A program made the translations under genes and the position numbers. From NCBI RefSeq assembly GCF_021168455.1, contig NZ_JAJOZR010000015.1, positions 59,204 to 123,203 on the forward strand: DNA of 64,000 bases. The letters run 5' to 3'. Below, piece by piece: positions 26,822 through 35,350 of the stretch. Under the pieces are notes generated by a model, which saw nothing but the letters and a program-made list of their open reading frames with translations, was not told the DNA's origin and searched no databases. The stretch's first letter is position 1. The number at the start of each line of letters is the position of its first letter. The stretch is from Ferranicluibacter quercicola (GTDB lineage: Bacteria; Pseudomonadota; Alphaproteobacteria; Rhizobiales; Rhizobiaceae).

Positions 26822-27925
26822 ATGGCCCGGCTCGAACTGCGAAATGTCGTCAAATCCTATGGCATTTACGAGGCCGTACGCGGCATCGATCTGGAGATCG
26901 AGGACAAGGAGTTCGTCGTCTTCGTCGGCCCGTCCGGTTGCGGCAAATCGACGACGCTCCGGATGATCGCCGGGCTTGAGCACATCACCGGCGGCGACAT
27001 CGTCATCGGCGATCAGGTGGTCAATCGCCTGGGGCCGGGCAAACGCGACATTGCCATGGTATTCCAGAACTACGCGCTTTACCCGCATATGTCCGTGCGC
27101 GAGAACATCGCCTTCTGTCTCGAACAGCAACGACTGCCGAAGAGCGAGATCGAGACACGGATCCTTGACGCCGCCCGCACGCTGCATATCGAGGAGCTTC
27201 TCGACCGCCGCCCCGGCCAGCTGTCCGGCGGGCAGCGCCAGCGCGTCGCCATGGGCCGGGCGATTGTGCGCAATCCGAAGGTATTTCTGTTCGACGAGCC
27301 GCTATCAAACCTGGATGCAAAACTTCGCGTGCAGATGCGGACCGAGATCAAACGTTTGCATCAGGTGCTGCCCACGACCACTGTTTATGTGACACATGAC
27401 CAGATCGAGGCCATGACGATGGCAGACCGGGTCGTTGTGATGAATGGCGGACTGATCGAGCAATGCGGCCCGCCGCAACATCTCTACCACCATCCCGCCA
27501 CCCGCTTCGTTGCTGGCTTCATCGGCTCGCCATCGATGAACTTTTTGCAAGCCCGGCTTCTCCAGACCGCGGATCGGCTCGTCGTGCGGCTTGAAGATGG
27601 CACAGATTTGCCTGTCCCGCCGGAACGCGCCGTCTTCTACGCAAACGATATTGGCCGGCCTGTTACGTTCGGGATACGCCCTGAATCCTTGAGCGCCGAA
27701 CAGCAGCGTCCGGGATATGTCCCGCTGCGCGCCAGGATTGACCTTGTTGAGCCCCTTGGTCCTTCGACGATGATCTACTTCGACGTGGGAGCCACGCCCC
27801 TCTGCGCGAGCATCGACCCCGAGGCGGGCGCTAAAGCGGGAGAAGAGATCGTTCTGTCCGTCAATATGAACCAGATGCATCTTTTCGACGGAGAGACAGG
27901 CGTTTCGCTTACCCCCGATCCATGA
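26822..27925 (+). CDS. Sugar ABC transporter ATP-binding protein (UgpC/MalK type)
   Basis: A 367-residue ATPase. Walker A GPSGCGKST is at residues 36-44, followed by the LSGGQRQRVAMGRA signature, the FLFDEPLSNLDAK Walker B and the YVTHDQ switch histidine. The C-terminal third is the TOBE regulatory region found in CUT1 sugar importers. It powers the two permeases encoded upstream. It is the last gene of the LacI-controlled operon. Confidence 0.94.
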   Translation: MARLELRNVVKSYGIYEAVRGIDLEIEDKEFVVFVGPSGCGKSTTLRMIAGLEHITGGDIVIGDQVVNRLGPGKRDIAMVFQNYALYPHMSVRENIAFCLEQQRLPKSEIETRILDAARTLHIEELLDRRPGQLSGGQRQRVAMGRAIVRNPKVFLFDEPLSNLDAKLRVQMRTEIKRLHQVLPTTTVYVTHDQIEAMTMADRVVVMNGGLIEQCGPPQHLYHHPATRFVAGFIGSPSMNFLQARLLQTADRLVVRLEDGTDLPVPPERAVFYANDIGRPVTFGIRPESLSAEQQRPGYVPLRARIDLVEPLGPSTMIYFDVGATPLCASIDPEAGAKAGEEIVLSVNMNQMHLFDGETGVSLTPDP

Positions 27926-28258
27926 CCACAGACTGGAGAAACAACGACGTCTTGCTCGGCAATGGCATGACGACGGACACGGCACAGTCTTTAGACATCG
28001 ATCGGACCTGAGTTTCGACGTCCTGTCGCTTCGTCACAAGCCGAAATCAGCCAGTCGTTTGCAAGTACATCTCTTGGCGAGCCTCCCTTGGCAACGCGAC
28101 ATCGCGATACCGTCCGATCGAACCAGCTCGGTCGAGCCTGGCGTTATTCTCATCGCTCGTTCACGCAGACAGCGAAAAGCGCATTTACGTTTTACACCCC
28201 TAAAGGGGTTGTTCTTGGCCGATTTTTCGTCTATAAGACCCGCAAAAGGTACTATTAG
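27926..28258 (+). promoter_or_regulatory. Intergenic region with the promoter of the HipA-like gene
   Basis: No gene is seen in these 333 bases. The right end is AT-rich and holds a good sigma-70-like promoter for the gene at 28259: TTGTTC at 28209-28214, a 17-base spacer and TATAAG at 28232-28237, about 20 bp before the start codon. The rest shows no clear hairpin terminator for the sugar operon. Confidence 0.55.
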
Positions 28259-29623
28259 ATGTTTTTAACCTTCGAAACCTACTGGCATGGTGAGTGGCAT
28301 ATATCTGCCGTAGCGCGAATCAAGGACCAAAGCCTTGGGTATGAAGGGCATTCGGATGTCGAGTACGAGCTCGACTACTTTGTCGATACGGCAGCAGCTG
28401 ACTTCCACACCGAGAAACCTGTTAAGGACGCGAGAGCTCTCTCGATAAACTATCCCGTCAGCTTGGAAAGATATTACCGCCAGACATGGCCACCATTCAT
28501 GTTGGATCTGATGCCGCAAGGCCATGCGCGGCGAAAGCTTGCCGAGCATCTGCGGATAGGGGTCGATGCACGAGCGTCCGACCTTCCGTTGCTTCTGCGA
28601 GCGGGTGGCAATCCGATTGGCAATCTTCGCATCAAAGAAGCGGCTGAGGCCGAGGAGCAGAGACTTGCTGCCGTGCGTCGCGTAGGCGTCACGGAGCGAG
28701 ATATACTTGAAAGAACCGACCTTTTCGTCGAAGTCGTTGACAGGTTCGGTATGATTGCATCAGGTTCGAGCGGCCTTCAAGGAGAGTGGCCAAAAGCATC
28801 AATGACGTTGGCCTCTGACGGGCTCTACTATCCGGATGCCTTTGTCCACGACGACGAAGCTGTCAGGCACGTCATTGTCAAGCTGCTCAGGAGTCGTGAT
28901 GAACAGGACCGACTGATACTGGAGGGCGAGGCAGGTTATTCGAAACTGGCTCAGGAACTTGGTCTGCATGTTCACGAACCTTCCGTGTACGCAGAAGGCG
29001 TCCTTATCATCCCAAGGTTCGACCGGCAGGTAAAGGACGGGGTGGTTCAGCGCTTTGGCCAGGAAAGCATGGTCTCGGCACTTGGGGTGGCGGAGTTTGG
29101 CCACCTTGCAAGCCACGAGGACTACATTGATGTTCTCCGTCGCAATTCTGAAGAGCCCTTCGCAGATATCCTTGAGTACATGAAGAGAGACATAGCCAAC
29201 AGAGCGTTCGGCAACCCGGATAACCACGGCCGCAATACAGCTCTTTCCAAAGGGCCAGACGGCTCTGTCCGTCTAGCGCCTCTGTTCGACTTTGCACCCA
29301 TGCGTCTTGCTGCGGAAGGAATCGCCCGTTCGACCCGTTGGGCGGCCATGAGGGAAATTCATAGGGATACAGCGCCCGACTGGCTCACGGTATGTCAGGC
29401 GGTCTTTCCCGACAATCCCTGCGAGGCGCAGGGATTGTTAGACGAAATCAGTGGCTTTGCGGAGAAAATACTTTCGCTGGGAAATCTGAACGCGTTCGGC
29501 ATCCGCGATGACGTCTCTAAGCGAGCGGCGGCAAACCTGATCCCTGTCTGCGAGGGGGTCCTGGAAGCCTCAAGCCGTAGACATGAATTTATGACGACGG
29601 GAAATTCTTCATGCCCAAAATGA
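28259..29623 (+). CDS. HipA-family serine/threonine kinase toxin
   Basis: A 454-residue HipA-like kinase. The HipA fold is indicated by WPPFMLDLMPQGHARRKLAEHL near residue 75 (couple domain), SGLQGEWPKASMTL (phosphate-binding loop region, about 165-180) and the catalytic loop GNPDNHGRN at 318-326, which corresponds to the HxDxxN-type motif of HipA. Toxins of this type phosphorylate a tRNA synthetase or related target and induce dormancy. It precedes and overlaps by 13 bp an XRE antitoxin gene, the reverse of the usual antitoxin-first order. GC content is lower than in neighbouring operons, suggesting acquisition. Confidence 0.85.
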   Translation: MFLTFETYWHGEWHISAVARIKDQSLGYEGHSDVEYELDYFVDTAAADFHTEKPVKDARALSINYPVSLERYYRQTWPPFMLDLMPQGHARRKLAEHLRIGVDARASDLPLLLRAGGNPIGNLRIKEAAEAEEQRLAAVRRVGVTERDILERTDLFVEVVDRFGMIASGSSGLQGEWPKASMTLASDGLYYPDAFVHDDEAVRHVIVKLLRSRDEQDRLILEGEAGYSKLAQELGLHVHEPSVYAEGVLIIPRFDRQVKDGVVQRFGQESMVSALGVAEFGHLASHEDYIDVLRRNSEEPFADILEYMKRDIANRAFGNPDNHGRNTALSKGPDGSVRLAPLFDFAPMRLAAEGIARSTRWAAMREIHRDTAPDWLTVCQAVFPDNPCEAQGLLDEISGFAEKILSLGNLNAFGIRDDVSKRAAANLIPVCEGVLEASSRRHEFMTTGNSSCPK

Positions 29624-29937
29624 GGCAGCTCACCAGAGAGGAGATACGGGCTCGGCGTCAACGACTCCGCGAGTGTTCAGCCGCGGCGGAGCTACGTCTG
29701 CCAGATGCGGTCCTCGACATCCGAAAGTCTCTCGGATTGACGCAGGAAAAGTTCGCTGAACTCACGGGGATGACCAAGCGACAAGTCGCCGAAATCGAGA
29801 CTGGAAAGGGCAATCCGACTTTCGATACGCTCAACAAGATCGGGAAGCTCTTCGGGTTTACGTTGGGCTTTGTACCAAGGGCTGGCAGCGGTCCCACAGC
29901 TCTATCCTTGCGAGAGCCAGAACCAGAAACGAGGTGA
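29611..29937 (+). CDS. XRE-family antitoxin (HipB-like)
   Basis: A 108-residue DNA-binding protein with an XRE helix-turn-helix at about residues 34-88 (LGLTQEKFAELTGMTKRQVAEIETGKGNPTFDTLNKIGKLFG). Its start lies within the end of the HipA-like gene, which couples expression. Its likely role is to neutralise the kinase and repress the promoter at about 28210. The 30-residue arginine-rich N-terminal extension before the HTH is longer than in standard HipB and may be the toxin-contacting part. Confidence 0.82.
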   Translation: MPKMRQLTREEIRARRQRLRECSAAAELRLPDAVLDIRKSLGLTQEKFAELTGMTKRQVAEIETGKGNPTFDTLNKIGKLFGFTLGFVPRAGSGPTALSLREPEPETR

Positions 29938-29996
29938 GCGCTATCGCCCGGCGCGAGATGGAGCCCTCGACACACTCTTGATGGCCAAGTCGATCG

Positions 29997-30075
29997 CTCA
30001 CGCCGCCTGTCATCGATCTTTCGTCAAACGGTTGTCCGCCTGTCATCTCGAAGCGGCATACGCGCCCCGGAACAG
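29997..30075. repeat. Long direct repeat, copy 2
   Basis: The second copy of the 72-bp identical repeat (29997-30068, plus six matching bases to 30075 after one mismatch). It forms most of the leader immediately before the ribosome site of the ABC ATPase gene at 30085, so this looks like the native location. The copy at 20119 marks the other end of the intervening segment. Confidence 0.9.
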
Positions 30076-30084
30076 GAGCGCATC

Positions 30085-31245
30085 ATGTCGTCGCAAGCCA
30101 TCGATCTTCGCACTATCGAGAAACGGTTCGGGCCGGATGCCGTCCTCAAGGGTATCGATCTGTCGATCCGGCCGGGCGAGTTTCTGTCGCTGGTGGGCAT
30201 GTCGGGTTGCGGCAAGTCGACCTTGCTGCGCATCATCGCGGGCCTTGAGCGTCCGGATCGGGGCACGGTCGCCATCGGCGGGGCCGAGGTGACGGATGTC
30301 GATCCGAGCGATCGCAATCTGGCCATGGTGTTCCAGTCCTACGCGCTCTACCCGCACATGAGCGTGCGGGACAACATCGCCACGCCGCTGCGCATGCGCC
30401 GCCTGTCCATGCCCGCGCGCCTGCCGGTGGTCGGCCGCCTGTTCGGGGCGTCCGGGGTCCGGACCGCGATCACGCAGGATGTGGCGCGCGCGGCGGGACT
30501 GCTGCAGATCGGTCATCTTCTCGATCGCAAGCCCGCGCAGCTTTCCGGCGGCCAGCGCCAGCGGGTGGCGCTCGCCCGCGCCCTGGTGCGCTCGCCCGCA
30601 GCCTTCCTCATGGACGAGCCGCTCTCCAACCTCGATGCCAAGCTGCGTGCCCACATGCGCGAGGAGCTCGTGTCGCTGCACCGCCGGCTCGGGGCGACCT
30701 TCGTCTACGTCACGCACGACCAGATCGAGGCGCTGACCATGTCGGATCGCATCGCGCTGATGTCGGAAGGGCGCATCGAGCAGCTGGGCACGCCGGACGA
30801 GCTCTATCGCCAGCCGGCTACCCTGACCGTCGCCCGCTTCATCGGCGCGCCGTCGATCAATCTTCTCCCCGTCGATGTCGATGCGGCGGGCGAGATTTCC
30901 GCCTGCGGGCAGGCGCTCGGCCTGCGCAGCACCGGTGAGGCCGGCCCGGCCACGCTCGGCCTGCGCGCGGAAGACCTGTTCGTTGCCGCCGAGGGCGCCG
31001 CCCTGCAACAGACGCTGGCCGTAACAGTGCTGCGCAGCGAAACCCACGGCGCCGATTGCTACATGACCTGCCAGCTTCTGGCCGATCCCGCGGTGCGCCT
31101 GACCGTGCGCCAGACGGCGGCGGCGCGGCCGGGCGTGACGTCCGACGGCATCGTCCATCTCGGTTTCGGTGCGGAGCGGGCGCATCTCTTCGGTGCCGAC
31201 GACCTGCGCCGGCCGCTCATCATGCGCGCGCGGGTGCCGGCATGA
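30085..31245 (+). CDS. ABC transporter ATP-binding protein (UgpC/MalK type)
   Basis: A 386-residue CUT1-type ATPase: Walker A GMSGCGKST at residues 38-46, LSGGQRQRVALARA signature, FLMDEPLSNLDAK Walker B and a TOBE C-terminus. An insertion of about 20 residues (around RRLSMPARLPVVGRLFG, residues 103-120) lies between the Q-loop region and the signature and is not present in the other ATPases of this window. It begins an operon with two permeases, a binding protein and a phosphodiesterase; the ATPase comes first, which is unusual for this class. Confidence 0.93.
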   Translation: MSSQAIDLRTIEKRFGPDAVLKGIDLSIRPGEFLSLVGMSGCGKSTLLRIIAGLERPDRGTVAIGGAEVTDVDPSDRNLAMVFQSYALYPHMSVRDNIATPLRMRRLSMPARLPVVGRLFGASGVRTAITQDVARAAGLLQIGHLLDRKPAQLSGGQRQRVALARALVRSPAAFLMDEPLSNLDAKLRAHMREELVSLHRRLGATFVYVTHDQIEALTMSDRIALMSEGRIEQLGTPDELYRQPATLTVARFIGAPSINLLPVDVDAAGEISACGQALGLRSTGEAGPATLGLRAEDLFVAAEGAALQQTLAVTVLRSETHGADCYMTCQLLADPAVRLTVRQTAAARPGVTSDGIVHLGFGAERAHLFGADDLRRPLIMRARVPA

Positions 31246-32171
31246 CGGCCGTGTCCACCGATCTGGCGCTGCCGCGCCCATCCGGCGTCGCGTCGTCCGG
31301 CAGCACCGAGCGCCGGATGATCCGCAACGGGCTTCTGTTCACGGCCCCGGCCGTCGTCCTGCTGCTCGCGATCTACATCCTGCCCATGCTGCTGCTCGCG
31401 GTCTTCTCTGTCACGGATTACCAGCTTGGCGCCCTGTCGATCCGCTTCGTCGGGCTGGAGAATTTCGCGAAGGCCCTCCACGATCCGGTCTTCCTGCGCG
31501 CCTTGTCCAACACCGTGCTCTATGCCGCCCTCGTCATCCCCTTCGGCGTGTTTCTCGCCCTCGGCGTCGCGCTCCTCGTCCACGGCACGAGGCGCAGCCG
31601 GGCGTTCTGGGAGGTTGCCTATTTCCTGCCGGTCACGGCGACGCTGGTGGCGATGGCGACCGTCTGGCAGTTTCTGCTGCACCCGTCGCTCGGGCCGGTG
31701 AACGCCGCCATCACATGGCTCGGCTTTTCGCCGGTCGGCTTCCTGTCGGATCCGGCGCTGCTCATCCCGACCATGGCGCTCATCGGCATCTGGCAGGTGC
31801 TCGGCTTCAACATGGTCCTGTTCCTCGCCGGCCTCACCGCTATTCCGAAGGATCTCCACGAGGCGGCGCGGCTCGACGGAGCCAGGAGCCCGCTCGACCG
31901 CTTCTTCACTGTGACGTGGCCGATGCTCGGGCCGACGACGATGTTCGTCATCGTCACCACCTCGATCTCCGCCTTCAAGGTGTTCGAGACCGTGGCGGTG
32001 CTGACCAAAGGCCGGTCCGGGTCGGAAACGCTGCTCTTTGCGCTCTATCTCGAAGGGTTCGAATATTCGAACACCGGCTATGCCGCGGCGCTCACCCTCA
32101 TCTTCCTTGCCATCGTGCTCCTGCTGTCCATCGGTCAGACGCTGCATCTCGACCGGAAGGTGCATTATTGA
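31242..32171 (+). CDS. ABC transporter permease (UgpA type)
   Basis: A 309-residue permease with six hydrophobic helices and the EAA loop (KDLHEAARLDGARSPLDRFFTVTWPMLGP). The ATG at 31242 overlaps the ATPase stop by 4 bp and is followed by a polar leader before the first helix. It is the MalF/UgpA-like half of the importer. Confidence 0.92.
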   Translation: MTAVSTDLALPRPSGVASSGSTERRMIRNGLLFTAPAVVLLLAIYILPMLLLAVFSVTDYQLGALSIRFVGLENFAKALHDPVFLRALSNTVLYAALVIPFGVFLALGVALLVHGTRRSRAFWEVAYFLPVTATLVAMATVWQFLLHPSLGPVNAAITWLGFSPVGFLSDPALLIPTMALIGIWQVLGFNMVLFLAGLTAIPKDLHEAARLDGARSPLDRFFTVTWPMLGPTTMFVIVTTSISAFKVFETVAVLTKGRSGSETLLFALYLEGFEYSNTGYAAALTLIFLAIVLLLSIGQTLHLDRKVHY

Positions 32172-32992
32172 TGACCGTCCTGCGCAAACTCGCTCCGCAT
32201 GCGGTTCTGGCGCTCGGCGCCGCCGTCATGCTGCTCCCCTTCTACTGGATGGTGCTGACCTCCATCCGCTCGCCGGCCGAGATCTTCGACGTCTCGCTCT
32301 GGCCGATCCCCAGGTCGTTCGACGCGGTGGAGAACTATGCGCGCGCCGCCGGACAGGTGCCGATGGCCCGGTTCATGCTGAACGGCGTGATCGTCTGCCT
32401 CGGCATTCTCGTGGTGCAGGTGCTGACCGCGGTGCCCGCCGCCTATGCGCTGGCCAAGCTGCGCTTTCCCGGCCGCCGGCTTCTCCTGTCGCTGGTCATC
32501 GCGGCGCTCTGCGTGCCCATCCAGGCGCTGGCCCTGCCGCTGTTCGTCGGTCTCGCCAGGGCCGAGCTGCTCAACACCTATTTCGCGATGATGGCGCCGT
32601 TCTTCCTCTCGGTCTTCGCCATCTTCCTCTTTCACCAGTCCTTCCGCAGCTATCCGACCGAGATCATCGAGGCGGCGCGGCTCGACGGCTTTTCGGAACT
32701 GGAGATCTGCTGGCGGCTCGTCCTGCGCGGCTCGCTGCCGTCGCTTGCCGCCTTCACGGTCTTCTCGCTCGTCGCGCACTGGAACGATCTCTACTGGCCG
32801 ATGATCGTCGTGTCCGACACCCTTCTCGCGCCGCCGCCGCTCGGCATGCTGTTCTTCTCGGATGTCGAGACGGGCGCCAACTACGGCGCGCTGATGGCCG
32901 GCGCCACCCTCATCACGGCGCCCATGCTGATCTGCTTCCTGCTCGTCCGGCGGCACTTCATCGCGGGCATCACCATGACCGGCGTCAAGTGA
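32171..32992 (+). CDS. ABC transporter permease (UgpE type)
   Basis: A 273-residue permease, MalG/UgpE-like, with six helices and the EAA loop (TEIIEAARLDGFSELEICWRLVLRGSLPS). Its start overlaps the preceding stop (TGATG). It is followed after 50 bp by the binding-protein gene. Confidence 0.93.
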   Translation: MTVLRKLAPHAVLALGAAVMLLPFYWMVLTSIRSPAEIFDVSLWPIPRSFDAVENYARAAGQVPMARFMLNGVIVCLGILVVQVLTAVPAAYALAKLRFPGRRLLLSLVIAALCVPIQALALPLFVGLARAELLNTYFAMMAPFFLSVFAIFLFHQSFRSYPTEIIEAARLDGFSELEICWRLVLRGSLPSLAAFTVFSLVAHWNDLYWPMIVVSDTLLAPPPLGMLFFSDVETGANYGALMAGATLITAPMLICFLLVRRHFIAGITMTGVK

Positions 32993-33042
32993 CGCCACCC
33001 GAACCACCCCTCCCGAACATCCACGTCCCTATGGAGACCTCA

Positions 33043-34338
33043 ATGACCCTCACCCGGCGCACCGCCATCCGCGGCCTCGTCTTCGGCCTTGCCATGGCCG
33101 GTCTCAGCGCGACGGCTTCGGCCAGCGACGAGATCACGCTGAACGTCCTCTACAACCTGCCCGGCTTCACGAAATTCCATCAGCCGCTGGCAGATACCTT
33201 CATGAAGAACAATCCGACGATCAAGATCAACTTCCTGGCACCCGCGAGCGGCTACAACGAAGGCCAGCAGCAGGTGCTGCGCGCCGCGGTCACGGGCAAC
33301 CTGCCCGACGTCTACTTCTCGGGTTATAACCTCACCGGCGAACTCGTGCACACGCTGGCGCCGCGCAACCAGATCACGGATCTCGGTCCCTTCATCGCGG
33401 CGGAAGGCGGCGCGGCCTTCCTCGACACGAACTACAGCCCGAAGATGGCGGCGCTCGGCCAGGTGGACGGCAAGCAGTACGGCCTGCCGGTCAACGCCTC
33501 CTCGCCGATCCTGTATGTGAACGCCGATCTCGTGCGCAAGGCCGGCGGCGATCCGGACAACATGCCGAAGACTTTCGAGGCGCTCATCGCGCTTGCCGCC
33601 AGGATCCACGCGCTCGATCCGAAGATCGCCGGTATGGGCTACGACATCAATGGCTGGCCGGACGACTGGCTGTGGCAGTCGCTGATCTTCCAGCAGGGCG
33701 GACAGCTGGTGGATCCCGCCACCAAGACGGTCGCCTTTGATAACGAGACCGGTCTCAACGCCCTGAAGCTTACCCGTCGTTTCGTCACCGAGGGCGGCCA
33801 GACGCTGCTCGACTGGGACCAGTCGCGTCAGCAGTTCGGCGCCGGCCTCACCGGCTTCATCTTCTCGACGCCGGCCCATGTGCAGACGATCGAGGGGCTG
33901 GTCGGCGACCGGTTCGAGCTGAAGACCACGACCTTCCCGCTCGACAATGCGGAAAAGGGCGGCGTGCCCACCGGCGGCAACTCTGCCGTCATCCTCACGC
34001 AGGACAAGGCCCGGCAGGATGCCGCCTGGAAGTACCTGAAATGGATCACCGGCCCCGAGGCGCAGAACCTCATCGTGCGCATCACCGGCTACCTGCCGAC
34101 GAACAGGCTCGCGACCGGCCCGGACTATCTGGCGCCGTATTATGCCGAGCATCCGAACGTCAAGACGGCCTCGCTGCAGGCCGATCGCTCGCTGCCCTGG
34201 GCCGGTTATCCGGGCGGGGACTCGGTGCGGATCTGGCGCACCCAGCGGGACGTCATCGGCACCGTCATGCGCGGCGAGATCACGCCGGAAGACGGCCTGA
34301 GCCAGATCGTCGCCCAGACCAACGGCCTGATGAACTGA
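33043..34338 (+). CDS. ABC transporter substrate-binding protein (UgpB-like)
   Basis: A 431-residue family 1 solute-binding protein. Residues 1-27 look like a signal peptide ending ASA; the double arginine near the N-terminus (TLTRRTAIRGLVFGLA) could also serve Tat export. The mature protein has the UgpB-like LPVNASSPILYVNADLVRKAGGD hinge. A GGAG six bases upstream supports the ATG at 33043; another ATG is four codons earlier. The downstream phosphodiesterase suggests a glycerophosphodiester ligand, as for the Ugp system, but this is inference. Confidence 0.9.
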   Translation: MTLTRRTAIRGLVFGLAMAGLSATASASDEITLNVLYNLPGFTKFHQPLADTFMKNNPTIKINFLAPASGYNEGQQQVLRAAVTGNLPDVYFSGYNLTGELVHTLAPRNQITDLGPFIAAEGGAAFLDTNYSPKMAALGQVDGKQYGLPVNASSPILYVNADLVRKAGGDPDNMPKTFEALIALAARIHALDPKIAGMGYDINGWPDDWLWQSLIFQQGGQLVDPATKTVAFDNETGLNALKLTRRFVTEGGQTLLDWDQSRQQFGAGLTGFIFSTPAHVQTIEGLVGDRFELKTTTFPLDNAEKGGVPTGGNSAVILTQDKARQDAAWKYLKWITGPEAQNLIVRITGYLPTNRLATGPDYLAPYYAEHPNVKTASLQADRSLPWAGYPGGDSVRIWRTQRDVIGTVMRGEITPEDGLSQIVAQTNGLMN

Positions 34339-34349
34339 GCCGACCCGCC

Positions 34350-34381
34350 CGCGGCTGCGGAGGCTTGCCTCCGCAGCCGCG
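34350..34381 (+). other. Intercistronic hairpin
   Basis: A perfect 14-bp inverted repeat (34350-34363 with 34368-34381) with a 4-base CTTG loop, placed between the binding-protein and phosphodiesterase genes. No T-run follows, so it more likely stabilises the abundant binding-protein mRNA or attenuates the next gene than ends transcription fully. Confidence 0.7.
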
Positions 34382-34408
34382 TTCCATCCCGACAAGGCGC
34401 CTGACCCC

Positions 34409-35209
34409 ATGAAGATCATCCAGCTGACCGACACGCATCTCCTGCCGCCGGGCGCGACCATCCACGGCGTCGATCCCGAGGCCCATCTGCGGGCGGCCAT
34501 CGCCGACATCCGGGAGAGGCACGGGGACGCCGATCTTGTCGTCGTCACCGGCGATCTCTGCAACGATGGCGATCCGGAGGCCTACGCGCTGCTGCGCGAC
34601 ATCCTCGCGCCGCTGCCCTGCGACATCCGCCTTCTGCTCGGCAATCACGATGCGCGCCCGGCCTTCATCGCCGCCTTCCCGGAGCAGCCGCGTGACGAAA
34701 ACGGCTTCGTCCAGTCGTCGCTGGACACGCCGTTCGGCCGGCTGCTCTTTCTCGACAGCCACGCGCCGGGCGTCATCGGCGGCATCTACGATGCGCCGCG
34801 CCTGTCCTGGCTGGAGACCGCCCTCGCCGGCGCCGGCGAAAAGCCGGTCACCGTCTTCGTCCACCACCCGCCCGTTCCCTCGGGCATCGCGCATTTCGAG
34901 AACATCGAGATGCATGACGACGGTTCGATGCTGCAGCTCCTCGCCGCCCATCCCGCCGGCATCCGCCACATCGTCTTCGGCCATATCCACGTGCCGCTGT
35001 CCGGTACGAGCGCGACCGGCATCGCCTATAGTTCGGGACAGGCCTGCTCCCACAAGTTCATCACCGATATCGACGCGCCCGATCCGTTCTGGACGGCCGG
35101 TCATCCCTGCTACCGCATCATCCACCTCGACGCTCTCGGCTTTCGTGCCTATGCCGCCGAGGTCGGGGAGACGCGGACCGCGCGCGCCGGCCCCTGCGCC
35201 GGGCCGTGA
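34409..35209 (+). CDS. Calcineurin-like phosphodiesterase (GpdQ/CpdA family)
   Basis: A 266-residue binuclear metallophosphoesterase of the class III phosphodiesterase group. The metal ligands are visible: DTHL (residues 8-11), GDLCNDG (near 48), GNHD (near 79), HHPP (near 153) and GHIHVPL (near 192). GpdQ-type enzymes split glycerophosphodiesters to glycerol 3-phosphate and an alcohol, whereas the related CpdA cuts cyclic AMP. Its place at the end of a Ugp-like import operon favours a glycerophosphodiester substrate. There is no signal peptide, so it is cytoplasmic. Confidence 0.85.
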   Translation: MKIIQLTDTHLLPPGATIHGVDPEAHLRAAIADIRERHGDADLVVVTGDLCNDGDPEAYALLRDILAPLPCDIRLLLGNHDARPAFIAAFPEQPRDENGFVQSSLDTPFGRLLFLDSHAPGVIGGIYDAPRLSWLETALAGAGEKPVTVFVHHPPVPSGIAHFENIEMHDDGSMLQLLAAHPAGIRHIVFGHIHVPLSGTSATGIAYSSGQACSHKFITDIDAPDPFWTAGHPCYRIIHLDALGFRAYAAEVGETRTARAGPCAGP

Positions 35210-35350
35210 TGGCGGCGCCCCTTCCCGCTTCTCGCGGGGTGCGCGGGGCGGAACCCGGCGCGGCATCTTCATGAAACTGTCATTCTGCGCAAACCAAACG
35301 TTCAGTCTCGCCTGCGATGGTCGCCACAGTTGTCGTTCTGGAGACCGCCG

